From Chara braunii (taxonomy: Eukaryota; Streptophyta; Charophyceae; Charales; Characeae): 20,310 nucleotides of DNA. Below are positions 17,621 through 20,310 of the stretch, piece by piece (position 1 is the stretch's first letter; every line of letters begins with the position of its first letter). Under the pieces are notes generated by a model that searched no databases, was not told the origin of the DNA, and was given only the letters and a program-made list of their open reading frames with translations. The position numbers and the translations under genes are program-made. The stretch lies in NCBI GenBank assembly GCA_003427395.1, contig BFEA01000182.1:729581-749890 (forward strand), written 5' to 3'.

Positions 17621-18145
17621 TCCCAGCGGCACACCCCCTGCCAAGATCAGCGCCACCTCAATTTTCAATCCAATCCCCCACCAATTACCAAGCTTGATCA
17701 CCACACGCCTGCCACCGCAAATATTTCCAGCCTTACTTTTCACTCACTTGGTCCCAGAACGGTCCCAGATGGTTCCACACCACCGCCGCATACTTGGTGG
17801 TCCCAAACTCAAACCCCGCTTGCTCAACGTGCCGCAGAAAAAAATAAAAACGGCCTTACCGTATGCCAAAACGCCCCCGGACGGGAAGATCGTTACAACA
17901 AGTCAATTGCGAGGAAATCCACACCACTCCCCTGTGACGACCGCCTGCCTCATTACTCTCATTCACTCCCAACAACTCCCAGCGCCTCAATGTTGCCGTC
18001 ACTCAACTCCAATGTCACCACATCTCAGCGACACCACGCTCACATTACTTTAAAATGCACCTCCACCTTAGCGGCACCTTCCCTGCGGCAATGTCCAGCC
18101 TCCACTCTCAATAGTCCATGCAAATACTGCTGCCACCACCTATTG
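17621..18145. other. C/A-rich unique sequence, no gene seen
   Basis: A forward frame (17504-18238) stays open for 244 codons. Its Pro/Thr/Ser/His-rich composition follows from the C/A-rich DNA, and it starts inside a tandem repeat. I see no splice-flanked exon or RNA gene. Confidence 0.4.
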
Positions 18146-18269
18146 AAATTTTCGGCAGCGCTTCCACAATACCGCCAAGATCCTAGCGCCGTCGTTGCAA
18201 ATTTTCGGCAGCGCTTCCGCACTACCGCCGTAAACTAGGCTGCTGCTGCAAAATTTCGGCAGCGCTTCC
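18146..18269 (+). repeat. Three direct repeats of TTCGGCAGCGCTTCC
   Basis: The 15-mer begins at 18151, 18204 and 18255 (spacing 53 and 51), each preceded by an A/T-rich AAATTT block. The intervening sequence is related (ACCGCC after copies 1 and 2). Confidence 0.85.
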
Positions 18270-18347
18270 GCCGTATGTCAACAAAACCGCAGCTGCCACC
18301 CAGCATCTCCCCCTCACTGTCCCAATTGCCTGCCGTTACCAACCCCC

Positions 18348-18444
18348 GTGGCTATGGCAGCCTCCAACCTCAATCTATGCCGCGGCCGCACCACTCCAGC
18401 GGCCTCCTCCCTTCTCGCAGAGGTGGTGGCTATGGCAGCCTCCA
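18348..18444 (+). repeat. Direct repeat GTGGCTATGGCAGCCTCCA
   Basis: Identical 19-mers at 18348 and 18426. The sequence between and after is C-rich. Confidence 0.8.
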
Positions 18445-18503
18445 GCCTCAGCCTTCCTGCAGACCTCCACTCTCCACCTCCAGCCAGCAGCTCCACCTCA
18501 AAC

Positions 18504-18560
18504 AGCCAGCATTCACTCAAGTAGAATGCCAGCAGCATTGGCCACGAATGAATGCTGGCT
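18504..18560. repeat. 12-bp inverted repeat
   Basis: AGCCAGCATTCA (18504-18515) and TGAATGCTGGCT (18549-18560) are perfect complements with a 33-bp loop, set in GCTGGC-rich sequence. A TATA-like TTTTATAG follows at about 18578. Confidence 0.75.
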
Positions 18561-18639
18561 GGCTGGCTGCTGGCTTCTTTTATAGCCAGCTGAGGGCAAA
18601 GAGCAGCAGCTTTGGCCCCAGGCAAAACTCGGAATAGGG

Positions 18640-18674
18640 CCTGGCCCTTGATCAAATCGCGATCAAGGGCCAGG
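18640..18674. other. 14-bp perfect stem, 7-nt loop
   Basis: CCTGGCCCTTGATC pairs without mismatch with GATCAAGGGCCAGG around AAATCGC. It is the strongest hairpin of the window. Confidence 0.85.
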
Positions 18675-18683
18675 AAACTTGAT

Positions 18684-18699
18684 GTTCCCCTAGGGGAAC
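18684..18699. other. 16-bp perfect palindrome
   Basis: GTTCCCCTAGGGGAAC lies 9 bp after the 14-bp stem. It could extrude as a cruciform or be a dimer-binding site. Confidence 0.75.
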
Positions 18700-19180
18700 C
18701 AAGTTCTGGGCCCCGACAATGCATTTGGCCTTCACCCGCAGCCAGACGCAGTGCACAAATGGCTATACTCAGCCATTTCCAGCAGACTGCTGAACTCAAC
18801 AGTTTGCAGTCTCATCAAAGCCTAGATGCCTCTAATATTGCATCTGGGCCTGCGTCGCAGCCACATTCGCGACATTCCCCCTCTCCCATCTTTCCATTCT
18901 TCTTCTTCTTCTTACCCACCCCCGCGGCCACATTCGTGGTCGTTACTCTTTCCTTGGGCAGGGGCAGCTTGTTTTGAGAAACGAGCGGCCTCCCCAGTCA
19001 TTTCACAGGCCCCACTAGCCATGCTCAAGGGGCTGTCACCCCCTGCCGCATCCGTATCTGGGCCGAAACAGGCACCGGATACAGGCGCGTGGCCCTAAGC
19101 CCCTTTCCTCTCTACTCTCTCTCTCTCTCTCTCTCTTGCTCTACTAACCCCGAACGTAGCCACCCACGGGCGGCAGGTTC
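18700..19180. other. No gene seen; simple sequence and small hairpins
   Basis: Contains TTC-rich sequence near 18890-18915, a GGGG-CTGTCA-CCCC hairpin near 19028-19042 and a (CT)n run at 19115-19136. No coding composition. Confidence 0.45.
19115..19136 (+). repeat. (CT)n microsatellite
   Basis: Uninterrupted CT run directly upstream of the structured region. Confidence 0.9.
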
Positions 19181-19181
19181 A

Positions 19182-19260
19182 TTCGATTTTGCTCATCCAG
19201 AGATGAGCTGTCGAACTCATCCCCCTGACGAGTCGGTGCGATTCCGACGAAACAATCGGA
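19182..19260 (+). ncRNA. Hammerhead-ribozyme-like three-way junction (degenerate)
   Basis: The core CTGACGA (19225-19231), stem II GTCGG/CCGAC (19232-19236 with 19244-19248) and GAAA followed by C (19249-19253) match the hammerhead consensus CUGANGA-stem II-GAAA. TTCGATT (19182-19188) pairs with AATCGGA (19254-19260) in the place of stem III, and GATGAG/CTCATC (19202-19207 with 19216-19221) in the place of stem I. The cleavage triplet UH is not where it should be, and the joining segments are too long. It is therefore either decayed or only similar. Hammerheads occur in plant retrozymes and Penelope-like elements. Confidence 0.4.
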
Positions 19261-19271
19261 CACAGTCAAAA

Positions 19272-19294
19272 ACCCGTTCGTTGAACGAACGGGT
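19272..19294. other. 11-bp palindrome ACCCGTTCGTT-G-AACGAACGGGT
   Basis: Perfect inverted repeat with a one-base centre. Near-identical partners lie at 19586-19608 (perfect) and 19356-19372 (5-bp remnant CCCGT/ACGGG), each followed by an A-rich tract. Confidence 0.8.
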
Positions 19295-19355
19295 ACCGAT
19301 TCCCTGTGCAGGGCCATGCTAATCTTCCCTGTATCGTCCCATTACAAACGGACGT

Positions 19356-19527
19356 CCCGTCAGACGAACGGGTAAAAAAAACTAAACAAAATCTATAAAA
19401 AAAAATCCAAAATATAACAAAAAAAAGCACTTACATTCTCTGACGAGAGGTCGCCCGTTATTACGGGCGCTGTCAGGGTGGTTGGGGCAAAACGCCCCGA
19501 TCAGTTACCATGGCGCCATGTGGCGCC
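19356..19527 (+). ncRNA. Hairpin cassette, copy 1
   Basis: Ordered elements: CCCGT/ACGGG (19356-19372), an A-rich tract with ACTAAACAAAATCT (to about 19430), CGCCCGT/ACGGGCG (19452-19469), GGGGC-AAAAC-GCCCC (19484-19498) and GGCGCC-ATGT-GGCGCC (19512-19527), ending in CATGTTTG. Copy 2 repeats the order with similar spacing. The type is a guess: this could equally be the end of an undescribed transposon. Confidence 0.4.
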
Positions 19528-19585
19528 TCCCATGTTTGCCTTAGACCTTTTTTTTTCCCTTTTTTTTTCTTCCTTTTTTTGTTGT

Positions 19586-19786
19586 CCCGTTCGTTTGAAA
19601 CGAACGGGTACACGTCAAGTCAAAAAAAGAAACTTAACCAAAAATCTAAGAAAAACTAAAACAAAATCTAAGAAAAAAAAACGAAGAATCTTCCCTAAAA
19701 CACGGCTGCCCGTTTGCAACGGGCGCTTGTTTTTTCCAATGGGGCCTATAGGTCCCCAATCGTTTCACAGAGCGCCAAGTGGCGCT
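19586..19786 (+). ncRNA. Hairpin cassette, copy 2
   Basis: CCCGTTCGTTT/AAACGAACGGG (19586-19608), an A-rich tract with ACTAAAACAAAATCT, GCCCGTT-TGC-AACGGGC (19708-19724), GGGGCC-TATA-GGTCCCC (19741-19757, one bulge) and AGCGCC-AAGT-GGCGCT (19771-19786), ending in CATCTGTTTG. The outer pair of the last stem is A-T here and G-C in copy 1, a compensatory change. The offset from copy 1 is 256-259 bp for the last three stems. Confidence 0.4.
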
Positions 19787-19800
19787 TCATCTGTTTGTGA

Positions 19801-20310
19801 CGATATATATATACGTCTTCACCGCCTTTATTTCCCCTGGTTTTATCGCCGTCTATTACCCACCTTCCAACTACTCTACCACCCCTGTCGTCACCACTCC
19901 TACCTCCCCTGGTTTTGTCTCCATCCGTTACCCCTCTTCCTAATCCACAAACCACTTCGTCCACACAGACTCCGTCATCATGTTCTGCCCCTGCAGAAAG
20001 CCTACTTCGCCGTCCTAGACGCCGACTTCGACCTACTTCCCAACCTNAGCTTACTCCCCTTTCCTCCATCTNTGTTCTTGGACGAAGAAGAACCCGTTCA
20101 TTCTCCCCACCACGGCCCTCCCCAACATCCCGTCCCCGTCTTTTGCCGCCCCAAGCATCCTTANCANGCNTGCAACGCTCTTCGACTGCAGACCTTTCTG
20201 CANCNCGGCAAACACAAAACGGGAGGGATGATGGCGAGGGACCATCTGAGGATGAACTTGGCAAGGGGACTGTAGGATATTCTGTAGAAAATCCGCCTGA
20301 CCGGCCTCCA
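19801..20310 (+). CDS. Open frame running off the right edge (unknown, possibly exon or element ORF)
   Basis: From the TGA at 19798 this frame has 170 codons without a stop to the last base. The first part is Pro/Ser/Leu-rich with a repeated PLVLSPS motif (DNA period about 76 bp), the middle is Arg-rich (LLRRPRRRLRP), and the last 40 residues look like ordinary protein, with RQTQNGRDDGEGPSEDELGK and VGYSVENPPDRPP. No clear in-frame ATG exists, so it may be an exon whose start lies upstream, or the start may be hidden by an N at 20170. Seven N bases fall in it. A C-rich frame can stay open by chance, and the protein is not recognised. Confidence 0.4.

Noticed and set aside
17504-18238. 244-codon forward frame
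   Set aside because: It begins inside a tandem duplication, has composition dictated by C/A-rich DNA and shows no domain or splice context.
19225-19253. Active hammerhead ribozyme
   Set aside because: The core and stem II fit, but no UH cleavage triplet lies at the stem III/stem I junction in either a type I or a type III arrangement, so only a degenerate hammerhead-like motif is claimed.
19746-20264. 172-codon minus-strand frame at the right end
   Set aside because: Arg/Gly/Glu-rich complement of the C-rich forward sequence, interrupted by several N bases; the forward frame has the more protein-like end.

Overview
The window looks like nuclear DNA from a plant-lineage eukaryote, probably a large, repeat-rich genome. 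It holds one intron-split gene with GT-AG exons that join in phase, chromovirus-type Ty3/Gypsy retrotransposon pieces, LTRs with a tRNA-iMet-type primer site, and many simple repeats. A charophyte alga such as Chara would fit the look of the region, but no single marker proves it.

Layout. 1-1371: leader, primer-binding site and 5' LTR (copy A) of a minus-strand LTR retrotransposon that runs off the left edge. 2622-7818 (+): a five-exon gene for a Ser/Pro/Gly-rich, largely disordered protein of about 427 residues that I do not recognise. One intron-exon boundary lies in a 197-bp tandem duplication. 8362-9616: an LTR of the same family in the opposite orientation (copy C), apparently solo with a CTAA target duplication. 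9642-14160 (-): a decayed Ty3/Gypsy element with its 3' LTR (copy B), polypurine tract, chromodomain, integrase, RNase H, reverse transcriptase and protease, broken by stops and frameshifts. Copy B contains a 17-base match to the Tn5/Nextera mosaic end, which is probably an assembly artefact.

The Gypsy element loses its 5' end at about 14160. It abuts a 2.5-kb island (about 14165-16660) unlike the rest of the window. The island has compact minus-strand reading frames, two of which form a tandem pair of diverged paralogues of unknown function, and it is packed with perfect stem-loops. An organellar, plasmid or viral origin is an inference to test.

16660-19200 has no convincing gene. It holds nested tandem duplications carrying bZIP-type motifs, short direct repeats and strong palindromes. 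19180-19790 holds a hammerhead-like three-way junction followed by two diverged copies of an ordered set of stem-loops, with a compensatory base-pair change between copies. From 19801 a reading frame without ATG or stop runs off the right edge. Seven single N bases after 20046 show that the sequence there is poor.

The strongest leads for something undescribed are the paralogous ORF pair in the hairpin-dense island and the duplicated hairpin cassette at the right end.
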